Of a DNA stretch of 64,000 bases, positions 51,353-61,307 are shown one piece after another. The notes below the pieces were generated by a model that saw only the letters and a program-made list of their open reading frames with translations, was not told the DNA's origin and did no database searches. The translations under genes were made by a program, and so were the position numbers. This DNA is from Pseudomonas sp. KU43P (GTDB lineage Bacteria > Pseudomonadota > Gammaproteobacteria > Pseudomonadales > Pseudomonadaceae): positions 192,001-256,000 of the forward strand of contig NZ_AP019365.1 of the NCBI RefSeq assembly GCF_033095865.1, read 5' to 3'. Numbering within the stretch: the stretch's first letter is position 1; the number at the start of each line of letters is the position of its first letter.

Positions 51353-52582
51353 TCAGAACAGTACGCGCGAGCGGATGGTGCCCTTGACCTGTTGCAGCTT
51401 CTCTTGCGCAAGGTCGGAGTACTCGGCGTCGACGTCGATTACCACGTAACCGACTTTCTCGTTGGTCTGCAGGAACTGACCGGAGATGTTGATGCCGTTC
51501 TCGGCGAAGACTTTGTTGATCTCGCTGAGCACGCCCGGGATGTTTTCGTGGATGTGCAGCAGGCGGTGCTTGCCTGGGTGGGCCGGCAGGGCCACTTCCG
51601 GGAAGTTGACCGACGACACGGAGGTACCGTTGTCGCTGTACTTGACCAGCTTCTCGGCCACTTCCAGGCCAATGTTGGCCTGGGCTTCGGCGGTGGAACC
51701 ACCGATGTGCGGGGTCAGGATCACGTTGTCCAGGCCACGCAGTGGGCTTTCGAACTCTTCGTCGTTGGAGCGCGGCTCGACTGGGAACACGTCGATAGCG
51801 GCGCCGATCAGGTGCTTGTCCTTGATCGCTGCGGCCAGGTGGTCCAGTTCGACCACGGTACCGCGGGCGGCGTTGATCAGGATCGAGCCCTTCTTCATCG
51901 CACGGATTTCTTTCTCGCCGATCATCCACTGGGTGGACGGCAGCTCAGGCACGTGCAACGACACGATGTCGGCCAGGCCCAGCAGTTCGAGCAGGCTGGT
52001 GACCTGAACGGCGTTGCCCAGCGGCAGCTTGGTCAGCGGGTCGTAGAAGTAGACCTGCATGCCAAGGCTCTCGGCCAGTACCGACAGCTGGGTACCGATC
52101 GAGCCGTAACCCACGATACCCAGCTTCTTGCCACGGATTTCGAAGGAGTTCGCCGCGCTCTTGATCCAGCCGCCACGGTGGCAGGAAGCGTTTTTCTCAG
52201 GAATGCCGCGCAGCAGCAGGATGGCTTCGGCCAGCACCAGTTCGGCTACCGAACGGGTATTGGAGTACGGCGCGTTGAACACGGCGATACCGCGGGCGCG
52301 GGCAGCTTCCAGGTCGACTTGGTTGGTGCCGATGCAGAAGCAGCCGACAGCGACCAGTTTCTTGGCGCAGTCGAAGATTTCTTCAGTCAGCTGGGTGCGC
52401 GAACGGATGCCGATGAAGTGGGCATCAGCGATCTTTTCCTTCAGCTCGGCTTCCGGCAACGAACCAGTGAGGTATTCGATGTTGGTGTAGCCGGCAGCCT
52501 TGAGGGTATCGACCGCGTTCTGGTGCACACCTTCAAGAAGAAGGAACCTGATCTTGCTCTTGTCGAGAGAAGTCTTGCTCAT
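51353..52582 (-). CDS. serA: D-3-phosphoglycerate dehydrogenase
   Basis: A 409-residue SerA with nucleotide and substrate domains and a C-terminal ACT domain (residues about 335-409, LLHIHENIPGVLSEINKVFAENGINISGQFLQTNEKVGYVVIDVD) for serine feedback. The NAD motif is GIVGYGSIGTQLSVLAESLGM (near residue 160) and the catalytic His follows in TPHIGGSTAEAQ. It makes 3-phosphohydroxypyruvate for serine synthesis; E. coli-type SerA also reduces 2-oxoglutarate to D-2-hydroxyglutarate. The start at 52582 gives the conserved MSKTSLDKSKI. It is divergent from the D2HGDH gene. Confidence 0.96.
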   Translation of the reverse strand: MSKTSLDKSKIRFLLLEGVHQNAVDTLKAAGYTNIEYLTGSLPEAELKEKIADAHFIGIRSRTQLTEEIFDCAKKLVAVGCFCIGTNQVDLEAARARGIAVFNAPYSNTRSVAELVLAEAILLLRGIPEKNASCHRGGWIKSAANSFEIRGKKLGIVGYGSIGTQLSVLAESLGMQVYFYDPLTKLPLGNAVQVTSLLELLGLADIVSLHVPELPSTQWMIGEKEIRAMKKGSILINAARGTVVELDHLAAAIKDKHLIGAAIDVFPVEPRSNDEEFESPLRGLDNVILTPHIGGSTAEAQANIGLEVAEKLVKYSDNGTSVSSVNFPEVALPAHPGKHRLLHIHENIPGVLSEINKVFAENGINISGQFLQTNEKVGYVVIDVDAEYSDLAQEKLQQVKGTIRSRVLF

Positions 52583-52623
52583 CTGCGTAAACCTGTATCC
52601 CGGAGAAAAAATGGCGAGGAGTG

Positions 52624-52678
52624 ATGCTAGGCGCAGCGGCGGCCTTAGCATGAACAGCGGGAGGGCTATGCTAGCATA
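52624..52678. promoter_or_regulatory. Repeated ATGCTA-type motif between serA and the D2HGDH gene
   Basis: Three related elements: ATGCTAGGC (52624-52632), its near-inverse GCCTTAGCAT (52642-52651), and the perfect palindrome TATGCTAGCATA (52667-52678), which can be read as a TATGCT -10 box on either strand. The 147-base divergent region thus looks like a shared operator/promoter; no regulator is adjacent. Confidence 0.45.
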
Positions 52679-52729
52679 CGCGACACAATCTGAGCTTATC
52701 CCGACAGGTGAAGAGTGCTCAGGGTGACT

Positions 52730-54151
52730 ATGAATAAGTCGAGAGTTCCAGCGATGACCCACCCCGCGGTAATTGATGAACTGATGACCCTTGTCGACCC
52801 TGGCAAGGTCCTGACTGACGCGGCTTCGCTGGAAGCCTACGGCAAAGACTGGACCAAGCATTACCCGCCAGCGCCCACGGCCATCGTGTTTCCCAAGACT
52901 GTGGAACAGGTGCAGGCGATCGTCGGCTGGGCCAATCGCCATCATGTCGCGCTGGTGCCGTCGGGTGGTCGCACCGGGCTGTCCGCCGGGGCCGTGGCGG
53001 CCAATGGCGAGGTTGTCGTTTCCTTCGATTACATGAACCAGATTCTCGCTTTCAATGCCTTCGACCGCACCGTGGTCTGCCAGCCTGGCGTCATAACCCG
53101 CCAGTTGCAGAGCTTTGCCGAGGAGCAAGGCTTGTATTACCCGGTGGACTTCGCCTCCAGTGGCTCCAGCCAGATCGGCGGCAACATCGGCACCAATGCG
53201 GGCGGCATCAAGGTGATTCGCTACGGCATGACCCGCAACTGGGTGGCCGGGCTGAAAGTGGTCACCGGCAAGGGCGAGCTGCTCGAACTGAACAAGGACC
53301 TGATCAAGAACGCCACCGGTTATGACCTGCGCCAATTGTTCATCGGCGCCGAAGGCACCCTGGGCTTCGTGGTCGAGGCGACCATGCGCCTGGACCGTGC
53401 CCCGCGCAACCTCACCGCGATGGTGCTGGGCACGCCGGATTTCGACTCGATCATGCCGGTGCTGCATGCCTTCCAGGGCAAACTCGACCTCACCGCGTTC
53501 GAGTTCTTCTCCGATAAAGGCCTGGCCAAGATCATGGCGCGGGGCGATGTGCCGGCGCCGTTCGCCACCGACTGCCCGTTCTATGCCTTGCTGGAGTTCG
53601 AGGCCAGTACCGATTCGGTGGCCAATGAAGCGTTGGCCACCTTCGAGCACTGCGTGGAACAGGGCTGGGTGCTGGACGGGGTGATGAGCCAGAGCGAAAC
53701 CCAGCTCAAGAACCTGTGGAAGCTGCGCGAATACCTGTCGGAAACCATCTCTCACTGGACGCCGTACAAGAACGACATTTCCGTCACCGTATCCAAGGTG
53801 CCGGCGTTCCTGCGCGACATCGACGCCATCGTCAGCGAGCACTACCCACATTACGAAGTGGTCTGGTACGGGCATATCGGCGACGGCAATCTGCACCTGA
53901 ACATCCTCAAGCCCGAGCACATGAGCAAGGATGACTTCTTCGCCTCGTGCACCAAGGTCAACAAGTGGGTATTCGAGATCGTCCAGCGCTACAACGGGTC
54001 GATCTCTGCCGAGCACGGTGTGGGCATGACCAAGCGTGACTACTTGGGATACAGCCGCTCGCCGGATGAAATTGCCTGCATGAAGGCAATAAAGGCCGTC
54101 TTCGACCCTAACGGCATCATGAATCCGGGTAAGATCTTCGCTCCTGAATAA
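52730..54151 (+). CDS. FAD-binding D-2-hydroxyglutarate dehydrogenase (GlcD/D2HGDH family)
   Basis: A 473-residue flavoprotein with an N-terminal FAD_binding_4 domain (VALVPSGGRTGLSAGAVA and ASSGSSQIGGNIGTNAGGIKVIRYG) and a C-terminal FAD-oxidase domain with the metal-binding WYGHIGDGNLHLNIL and ISAEHGVGMTKRDYL. The family oxidises D-2-hydroxy acids. Because it is divergent from serA, the substrate is most likely D-2-hydroxyglutarate made by SerA, a coupling shown in Pseudomonas stutzeri. The ATG at 52730 has AGGGTGA upstream; another at 52754 is possible. Confidence 0.9.
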   Translation: MNKSRVPAMTHPAVIDELMTLVDPGKVLTDAASLEAYGKDWTKHYPPAPTAIVFPKTVEQVQAIVGWANRHHVALVPSGGRTGLSAGAVAANGEVVVSFDYMNQILAFNAFDRTVVCQPGVITRQLQSFAEEQGLYYPVDFASSGSSQIGGNIGTNAGGIKVIRYGMTRNWVAGLKVVTGKGELLELNKDLIKNATGYDLRQLFIGAEGTLGFVVEATMRLDRAPRNLTAMVLGTPDFDSIMPVLHAFQGKLDLTAFEFFSDKGLAKIMARGDVPAPFATDCPFYALLEFEASTDSVANEALATFEHCVEQGWVLDGVMSQSETQLKNLWKLREYLSETISHWTPYKNDISVTVSKVPAFLRDIDAIVSEHYPHYEVVWYGHIGDGNLHLNILKPEHMSKDDFFASCTKVNKWVFEIVQRYNGSISAEHGVGMTKRDYLGYSRSPDEIACMKAIKAVFDPNGIMNPGKIFAPE

Positions 54152-54176
54152 AAAGCAGCAAGCCTAGGAGTCGGCC

Positions 54177-54842
54177 ATGAGTTACCAGCACCAGTACGTA
54201 GACGGCACGCGCATCCACTTCCCGCTGGGCAAGGTGGTGTGTATCGGCCGCAACTATGCCGAGCATGCCAAGGAACTGGATAACCCCATCCCCAGCGAGC
54301 CGCTGCTGTTCATCAAGCCGGGTAGCTGCGTGGTGCCGCTGGAAGGTGGCTTCAAGATCCCGACCGACCGTGGCTCGGTGCATTACGAGGCGGAAATTGC
54401 CGTACTACTGGGCAAGTCGCTGTCTCCTCATGCCTCCGAGGAAGAGGTGCTCGACGCCATTTCAGGCTATGCCCCGGCACTGGACCTGACCCTGCGCGAC
54501 GTGCAGGCCAAGCTCAAGGAAAAGGGCCTGCCGTGGGAGCTGGCCAAGAGCTTCGATGGCGCCTGTGTGCTGCCACCGTTCGTGTCGGCTGCTGCCTTTG
54601 AGGATGTCACCGATATCCCGGTACGCCTGACCGTCAACGGTGAAGTGCGCCAGGATGGCAACAGCGCCATGATGCTCAACCCAATCGTGCCGATGATCCA
54701 GTACATGGCGCGGCATTTCTCGCTGCAGGCGGGGGATGTGATCCTCACTGGCACGCCGGCTGGCGTCGGGCCGTTCAATGTCGGCGATGAACTGGTGCTG
54801 GAACTGCCGGGTGTGAGCCGCTTCGAGAGCCGGGTGCTCTGA
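54177..54842 (+). CDS. Fumarylacetoacetate hydrolase (FAH) family protein
   Basis: A 221-residue FAH-fold protein (YcgM/FAHD1-like). KVVCIGRNYAEHAKELDNPIPSEPLLFIKP is the typical entry motif; metal ligands are the acidic residues in VHYEAEIAVLLG and LDLTLRDVQAKLKEKGLPWELAKSFDGA. Relatives act as oxaloacetate decarboxylases or acylpyruvases; which applies is unknown. It is 25 bases after the D2HGDH gene and probably co-transcribed. D2HGDH makes 2-oxoglutarate, so a shared keto-acid clean-up role is conceivable. Confidence 0.88.
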   Translation: MSYQHQYVDGTRIHFPLGKVVCIGRNYAEHAKELDNPIPSEPLLFIKPGSCVVPLEGGFKIPTDRGSVHYEAEIAVLLGKSLSPHASEEEVLDAISGYAPALDLTLRDVQAKLKEKGLPWELAKSFDGACVLPPFVSAAAFEDVTDIPVRLTVNGEVRQDGNSAMMLNPIVPMIQYMARHFSLQAGDVILTGTPAGVGPFNVGDELVLELPGVSRFESRVL

Positions 54843-54912
54843 TTCGGGGCCAGCCTTCTCCCCTTCCCGTGTGGCAGAGGGCTTGCCCATAATCGTGAAG
54901 ACTGGTGCGAAA

Positions 54913-55009
54913 CCCCTGTGGGAGCCGGCTTGCCGGCGATGAGGCCGGGCCAGGCACAGTTGGGCTGCCTGCCAGGGCCCTATCGCCGGCAAGGCGGCTC
55001 CCACAGGGG
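54913..55009. repeat. REP pair, outward-facing, one copy mutated
   Basis: The copies point apart (GAGCCGGCTTGCCGGCGAT first, then TATCGCCGGCAAGGCGGCTC), unlike the other pairs, and the second has G in place of C in its core. It lies in the 257-base gap before the SdiA-regulated-type genes. Confidence 0.8.
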
Positions 55010-55099
55010 GGATCACGCAAAGCAAGCGGTTTACCGTTTTTTTCACAATCCATCCGGATAATGCGCCAACCTTCGCTCATTTCCCCAGGACCACCTCGC

Positions 55100-56032
55100 A
55101 TGGCATCTCCCTCCAGCGCCCCTGCTTCCCCAAGGCCAAAACGCCGCTTTTATCTGCGCTGGCCCTTCGCCCTGGCCGTGGTGGCAGTGATCGGTTACGG
55201 CGTAGCGGTGGCCATGCACTGGGATGATCGCGGCCTGCTGTGGGTCAAGGAAGGTTTCGAGAGCAGCGCCGAGCGCAGCGAAAGCGTGTGGCTACCGGAA
55301 TACCAGGTCGACATCGATGCCAAGCCCTTGCCGGGCATGGACGATGACGAAGCTTCGGACGTAGCGTTCAACCCACAGACCCGTACGCTGTTCGTGGTAA
55401 TGGGCAAGAACCCCTTCCTCGTGGAGCTCAGCCTCGACGGCGATGTGCTGCGACAGATTCCTCTGGTGGGCTGGAACAACCCGGAGGGTATCGCGGTGCT
55501 CGAAGATGGCCAGCTGGCCATCACCGATGAACGACTGCACGACCTCACCGTGGTCAAGGTAGATGCGCAGACGCGAACGCTGAACCATGCTGACTTCCAA
55601 AGCCACGACCTGGGCCAGTCGGTAAAGAGCAACAAAGGTTTCGAGGCCCTGGCCTGGGATCCGATGCGCCAGCGCCTGGTGATCGGCGAGGAGCGACCGC
55701 CAAAGTTGTACACCTGGGCTACCGACGGGCGCAGCCCGCTCAAGGGTGACAAGCAGGCACTGGCCAACGAAGAGCTCGACGTGCGCAACCTCTCGGCACT
55801 GGCCGTCGACCCGCGCACTGGCCATCTTTTGGTCTTGTCTGCCGACTCCAACATGCTGCTGGAACTCGACGAGCAAGGTCAGCAAGTCAGCTTCATGACT
55901 CTGCTGGGCGGCTTCAATGGCCTCAAGGGCACGATTCCGCGCGCCGAAGGGGTGACCTTGGATGACCAGGGCAACCTGTACATGGTCAGCGAGCCCGCGC
56001 TCTTCTATCGCTTCAAAAAGAACGGGCAGTAG
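55100..56032 (+). CDS. SdiA-regulated domain protein (YjiK family), copy 1
   Basis: A 310-residue protein with a membrane anchor (FALAVVAVIGYGVAVAMHW, about residues 25-43) and a periplasmic beta-propeller-like domain. Repeated NHL/propeller-style pieces are visible: DVAFNPQTRTLFVVMGKNPFLVELSLDGDVLRQIPLVGWNNPEGIAVLEDGQLAITDER and LSALAVDPRTGHLLVLSADSNMLLELDEQGQ. It matches the SdiA-regulated (YjiK) family, function unknown. The start at 55100 follows AGGA; an earlier in-frame ATG at 55061 is possible. A paralogue follows 85 bases later. Confidence 0.85.
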   Translation: MASPSSAPASPRPKRRFYLRWPFALAVVAVIGYGVAVAMHWDDRGLLWVKEGFESSAERSESVWLPEYQVDIDAKPLPGMDDDEASDVAFNPQTRTLFVVMGKNPFLVELSLDGDVLRQIPLVGWNNPEGIAVLEDGQLAITDERLHDLTVVKVDAQTRTLNHADFQSHDLGQSVKSNKGFEALAWDPMRQRLVIGEERPPKLYTWATDGRSPLKGDKQALANEELDVRNLSALAVDPRTGHLLVLSADSNMLLELDEQGQQVSFMTLLGGFNGLKGTIPRAEGVTLDDQGNLYMVSEPALFYRFKKNGQ

Positions 56033-56117
56033 CTTCAGATCATTCTGACGCTGGGATTAAGCTTTACTTCATGCATCCATGGTTAGATTCGCCACCCCCT
56101 GAGCCGAGTCTGCCGTT

Positions 56118-57020
56118 ATGCGTCGTTTTGCCCGCCTGCCAATGGTCCTCGCCCTAGCCGTGCTCCTGTTGATAGGCGTGGCCGGGCAGGAATTTCGCCT
56201 GTTCGAGCGAGCCTGGTTCAACCTCAAGACCTGGTGGCTGCCGGCCGAGCAAAGTATCGGCCTGGACCGTTATCGCGTAGTGGTCGAGGCGCAGCCCGTG
56301 GACGGTCTGAATGACGACCTTTCGGCGCTGACCTACGACCCGGACCGCAAGACCCTGTTCACGGTCACCAACGCCCGTTCGGAGCTGATCGAGCTGTCGC
56401 TCGATGGCCGCATCCTGCGCCGTATCCCCTTGATCGGCTTTGGCGACCCGGAGGCTGTGGAATATGTCGGTCACAACAGTTACGTGATTACCGATGAGCG
56501 CCAGCAGCGGCTGATTCGCGTGCGCGTCGAGGACGACACGCCGTACCTCGATGCCGGCGATGCCGAGCAACTGTCACTTGGCATCGGGCTGAACGGCAAC
56601 AAGGGCTTCGAGGGCCTGGCCTATGACTCTGCAGGCAAGCGCTTGTTCGTAGCCAAGGAGCGCGACCCGATGCTGATCTACGAAGTGCTGGGCTTCCCTC
56701 ACGAGAACCCCGAGCAGCCCTATGCGGTACATGTGGTGCAGGACCACAAGCGTGATTCGCGGATGTTCGTGCGAGATCTTTCCAGCCTGCAGTTCGATGA
56801 GCGCAGTGGGCACTTGCTGGCGCTATCGGATGAGTCGCGGCTGGTGCTGGAGCTGGATGTGGAGGGCAGGCCGCTGAGTACCTTGTCGTTGCGCAAGGGG
56901 TTCCAGGGGCTGAAGGCGACGGTGCCGCAGGCGGAGGGAATTGCCATGGACGAGGCGGGGACCATCTACCTGGTCAGTGAGCCGAACCTGTTCTATGTGT
57001 TCAAGCAGCCGGCTGATTGA
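56118..57020 (+). CDS. SdiA-regulated domain protein (YjiK family), copy 2
   Basis: A 300-residue paralogue of the preceding gene product with the same layout: membrane anchor (LPMVLALAVLLLIGVAGQ, residues 7-24) and propeller-like domain. Shared stretches include NKGFEGLAYDSAGKRLFVAKERDP against NKGFEALAWDPMRQRLVIGEERPP, and GFQGLKATVPQAEGIAMDEAGTIYLVSEPNLFYVFKQ at the end. The two are clearly diverged, so the duplication is old. It is convergent with rpiA. Confidence 0.85.
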   Translation: MRRFARLPMVLALAVLLLIGVAGQEFRLFERAWFNLKTWWLPAEQSIGLDRYRVVVEAQPVDGLNDDLSALTYDPDRKTLFTVTNARSELIELSLDGRILRRIPLIGFGDPEAVEYVGHNSYVITDERQQRLIRVRVEDDTPYLDAGDAEQLSLGIGLNGNKGFEGLAYDSAGKRLFVAKERDPMLIYEVLGFPHENPEQPYAVHVVQDHKRDSRMFVRDLSSLQFDERSGHLLALSDESRLVLELDVEGRPLSTLSLRKGFQGLKATVPQAEGIAMDEAGTIYLVSEPNLFYVFKQPAD

Positions 57021-57032
57021 GTGTTCTTTATG

Positions 57033-57103
57033 GCCTCATCGCCGGCAAGCCGGCTCCCACAAGGGCAATGCAGATTTTGTGGGAGCCGGCTTGCCGGCGA
57101 TGG
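57033..57103. repeat. REP pair between convergent genes
   Basis: Facing full copies between the SdiA-regulated-type gene and rpiA. No other terminator is seen there. Confidence 0.9.
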
Positions 57104-57105
57104 CA

Positions 57106-57780
57106 TCACTCGGCCTTGAGGCTCTTCACGCCTTCCGAGGTGCCCAGCAGCAGCAAGTCGGCCGGACGCGCCGCGAACAGGCCATTGGTGACCACGCCGA
57201 CGATGGCATTGATTTGCGCTTCCAACTCCACCGGGTTGGTGATCTGCAGGTTGTGCACATCGAGGATCACGTTGCCGTTGTCGGTTACCACGCCCTCGCG
57301 GTACACCGGGTCACCGCCCAGCTTCACCAGCTGGCGCGCCACGTGGCTGCGGGCCATCGGGATGACCTCGACCGGCAGCGGGAAGGCGCCCAGTACCGGT
57401 ACCAGTTTGCTCGCATCGGCGATGCAGATGAAGGTCTTGGCCACGGCCGCGACGATCTTCTCTCGAGTCAGCGCCGCGCCGCCGCCCTTGATCAAGTTCA
57501 GGTGTGCGTCGCTTTCGTCGGCGCCGTCGACGTAGAACTCCAGCTCGCTGACGCTGTTCAGCTCGTAGACCGGGATGCCATGGCCCTTCAGACGCTGTGC
57601 GGTGGCCTCGGAGCTGGCGACCGCGCCGTCGAAGGCGGTCTTGTGCTGGGCCAGGGCGTCAATGAAGAAGTTGGCGGTCGAACCGGTACCGACGCCGACG
57701 ACGCTCTTTTCATCCAGCTTGGGCAGAATGAAGTCGACAGCGGCCTGGGCGACGGCCTGTTTGAGTTGGTCCTGGGTCAT
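57106..57780 (-). CDS. rpiA: Ribose-5-phosphate isomerase A
   Basis: A 224-residue RpiA that interconverts ribose-5-phosphate and ribulose-5-phosphate. Family motifs: [19 protein letters not shown] (phosphate loop), [29 protein letters not shown] (catalytic Asp, Lys and Glu). Length matches the E. coli enzyme (219). It is divergent from ilvA over 132 bases, an arrangement conserved in Gammaproteobacteria. Confidence 0.97.
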   Translation of the reverse strand: MTQDQLKQAVAQAAVDFILPKLDEKSVVGVGTGSTANFFIDALAQHKTAFDGAVASSEATAQRLKGHGIPVYELNSVSELEFYVDGADESDAHLNLIKGGGAALTREKIVAAVAKTFICIADASKLVPVLGAFPLPVEVIPMARSHVARQLVKLGGDPVYREGVVTDNGNVILDVHNLQITNPVELEAQINAIVGVVTNGLFAARPADLLLLGTSEGVKSLKAE

Positions 57781-57912
57781 GCGGGCTCCGAAAGGGGCAG
57801 GGCGGTTTCAAAGTTGCCTAGTATAACGGCTTGGGCGGCTTTGCTGTGGTCGCCCGACGTAGCGCTGGGGTAGACTCGCAGCCCTTGTCCCGCGGCCAGT
57901 GATGCTTTCCCG

Positions 57913-59427
<1,515 letters not shown>

Positions 59428-59465
59428 GCGGCTAAGCTTGCCTTACCGCTCAAGGATGTGAAGCC

Positions 59466-59891
59466 ATGGAACACCTGACCACCCTCAAGACCTTGCACAT
59501 CATCGCCACCGCGCTGCTGCTCCTGGGCGCGCTGGGCCTGGCGATCTGGACGGTGCGCGCCCGTCGACAGGGTGACGCCGAGGCCTATGGCAAGTTGCTG
59601 CGCCGGCCGCTGGTCTTCATCTGGTTGCTGATGGGCGTATGCCTGGTGAGCATGCCGTTCACCGGTTGGTGGCTGGTGCATCTGGTCGGCTGGCCGCTGG
59701 GGCAGACCTGGGTGCTGGCCTCCAGCGTCATCTATACGCTTGGGGCATTTGCGGTCTGGTGGTTGCTGGTGCGCCTGAACCGGCTGCGCAAGGCCGAGGT
59801 GGTGGGATTGCGGTTTACCCTGGCCTTGGCGGTGTTCAGTGGGGTGTGCTTCCTGTCCATCGCCGGGCTGATGGGCGCAAAGCCGGTCTAG
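59466..59891 (+). CDS. DUF2269 integral membrane protein
   Basis: A 141-residue protein with four membrane helices (about residues 8-28, 47-70, 78-100, 118-137). The opening TLKTLHIIATALLLLGALGLAIW and the middle SMPFTGWWLVHLVGWPLGQTWVLAS fit the DUF2269 family; a few His residues near helix ends could ligate heme as in related families, but this is speculation. It lies 38 bases after ilvA, same strand. Confidence 0.85.
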   Translation: MEHLTTLKTLHIIATALLLLGALGLAIWTVRARRQGDAEAYGKLLRRPLVFIWLLMGVCLVSMPFTGWWLVHLVGWPLGQTWVLASSVIYTLGAFAVWWLLVRLNRLRKAEVVGLRFTLALAVFSGVCFLSIAGLMGAKPV

Positions 59892-59910
59892 GCCTATTGA
59901 GGCTGATCTG

Positions 59911-59990
59911 CAGCCCAATCGCCGGCAAGCCGGCTCCCACAAGGACTCCACTGAACCTTGTGGGAGCCGGCTTGCCGGCGATTGGGTCGC
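59911..59990. repeat. REP pair between convergent genes
   Basis: Facing copies extended by CCCAATCG ... CGATTGGG. Between the DUF2269 gene and the HAD gene. Confidence 0.9.
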
Positions 59991-60007
59991 AAAGCGGCCC
60001 CGAACAA

Positions 60008-60664
60008 TCAATCCCTCAGCGAAATCACTGGCCACCCGCGCCGCTCAGCTTCCGCCTGCAGATTAGGGTCCGGATCCACCGCCACCGCATGGCTCACCCG
60101 CTCCAGCAGCGGCAAGTCATTCATCGAGTCGCTGTAGAAATAGCTGTCCTCTAGATCGAAGCCGTTCTCCAGCATCCATCGCTCAAGCCGCGTCACCTTG
60201 CCTTCACGAAAGCACGGTATATCGGTACTACGCCCGGTGTAGCGGCCATCGCGCATCTCGCATTCGGTGGCCAGGAGCACGCGTACACCCAGGCGGCGCG
60301 CGATCGGAGCGGTCACGAAGCGATTGGTGGCGGTGATGATCACCAACTGGTCACCGGCCTCGCGGTGCTGCTGCAGCAGGGCCAAGGCCCTTGGCAGGAT
60401 GATCGGCTCGATGCAGTCGTGCATGAACTCACGGTGCCACTGGTCGAGTTGTGCAGGCTCGGTAGTGGCGAAAATTTCCATGGAAAAAGCCAGGTAGGCC
60501 TGCAGGTCCAGGGTGCCCTTCAGGTAGTCCTGGTAGAAGGCATCGTTGCGTTGCTTGTAAACGACCGGGTCAAGAATGCCCCGCTCGCACAGGTAGTCAC
60601 CCCAGGCATGGTCGCTGTCGCCACCGAGGAGGGTATTGTCCAGGTCGAATAAAGCCAGGCGCAT
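60008..60664 (-). CDS. HAD-superfamily phosphatase (HAD-IB, PSP-like)
   Basis: A 218-residue HAD hydrolase with motif [20 protein letters not shown] (Asp7 nucleophile, Asp9), motif [11 protein letters not shown], and motif [19 protein letters not shown] four-helix cap lies at residues 20-80. The length and motif form fit subfamily IB (phosphoserine-phosphatase-like). The gene in the same position next to rppH-ptsP in P. aeruginosa (PA0335) has been reported as a histidinol-phosphate phosphatase, to my recollection; the same role is likely here but not proven. It is divergent from rppH. Confidence 0.88.
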   Translation of the reverse strand: MRLALFDLDNTLLGGDSDHAWGDYLCERGILDPVVYKQRNDAFYQDYLKGTLDLQAYLAFSMEIFATTEPAQLDQWHREFMHDCIEPIILPRALALLQQHREAGDQLVIITATNRFVTAPIARRLGVRVLLATECEMRDGRYTGRSTDIPCFREGKVTRLERWMLENGFDLEDSYFYSDSMNDLPLLERVSHAVAVDPDPNLQAEAERRGWPVISLRD

Positions 60665-60805
60665 CGCGGGTACTCGCTTCAGCTACAGGGTAGGCCCGCA
60701 GAATACGGAGTTTTCACCTCGCTGCACATAAGCTTGGCGGGCGCGTTGCTGCGCTCGCAGGCTTTGTGGAACAATGCGGTGACATGCGTTTGCGAGGTTG
60801 CTGCC

Positions 60806-61285
60806 GTGATCGACCCGGATGGTTTTCGCCCCAATGTCGGGATCATTCTCACGAATGATGCCGGGCAGGTGCTATGGGCTCGGCGGATCAACCAGGATGC
60901 CTGGCAATTCCCGCAGGGTGGAATCAACCCTGACGAGACGCCGGAAGATGCCCTGTACCGCGAGCTGAACGAAGAAGTTGGCCTTGAACGCGATGATGTG
61001 GAAATTCTTGCCTGCACCCGCGGCTGGTTGCGTTATCGTTTACCCCAGCGACTGGTCCGTACCCATAGCCAACCGCTGTGCATCGGCCAGAAGCAGAAGT
61101 GGTTCCTGCTGCGCCTGGTGAGCAACGAGCAACGGGTGCGGATGGACCTGACCGGCAAACCGGAATTCGACGGCTGGCGTTGGGTCAGCTATTGGTATCC
61201 GCTGGGCCAGGTGGTGACATTCAAGCGCGAGGTATACCGCCGCGCCCTGAAAGAGCTAGCACCGCGTCTGCTGACGCGCGACTGA
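60806..61285 (+). CDS. rppH: RNA pyrophosphohydrolase (Nudix)
   Basis: A 159-residue Nudix enzyme that removes pyrophosphate from mRNA 5' ends and triggers decay. The Nudix box is [24 protein letters not shown] (residues about 38-61). A GTG at 60806 is taken as start: it gives the conserved [15 protein letters not shown] and has a GAGG site 8 bases upstream; an earlier in-frame start would add 24 odd residues. It is 22 bases before ptsP, in one operon, as in other gammaproteobacteria. Confidence 0.95.
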   Translation: MIDPDGFRPNVGIILTNDAGQVLWARRINQDAWQFPQGGINPDETPEDALYRELNEEVGLERDDVEILACTRGWLRYRLPQRLVRTHSQPLCIGQKQKWFLLRLVSNEQRVRMDLTGKPEFDGWRWVSYWYPLGQVVTFKREVYRRALKELAPRLLTRD

Positions 61286-61307
61286 CGACGGAGTTCGACC
61301 CCGAGCC

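Noticed and set aside
52583..54016. In-frame upstream extension of serA to about 887 residues
   Set aside because: The extra part is antisense to the D2HGDH gene and has no domain; SerA family length and the conserved MSKTSLDKSKI start fix the true start at 52582.
54905..55099. N-terminal extension of the first SdiA-regulated-type gene
   Set aside because: It runs through a REP pair and has no ribosome site; the ATG at 55100 leads directly into the anchor.
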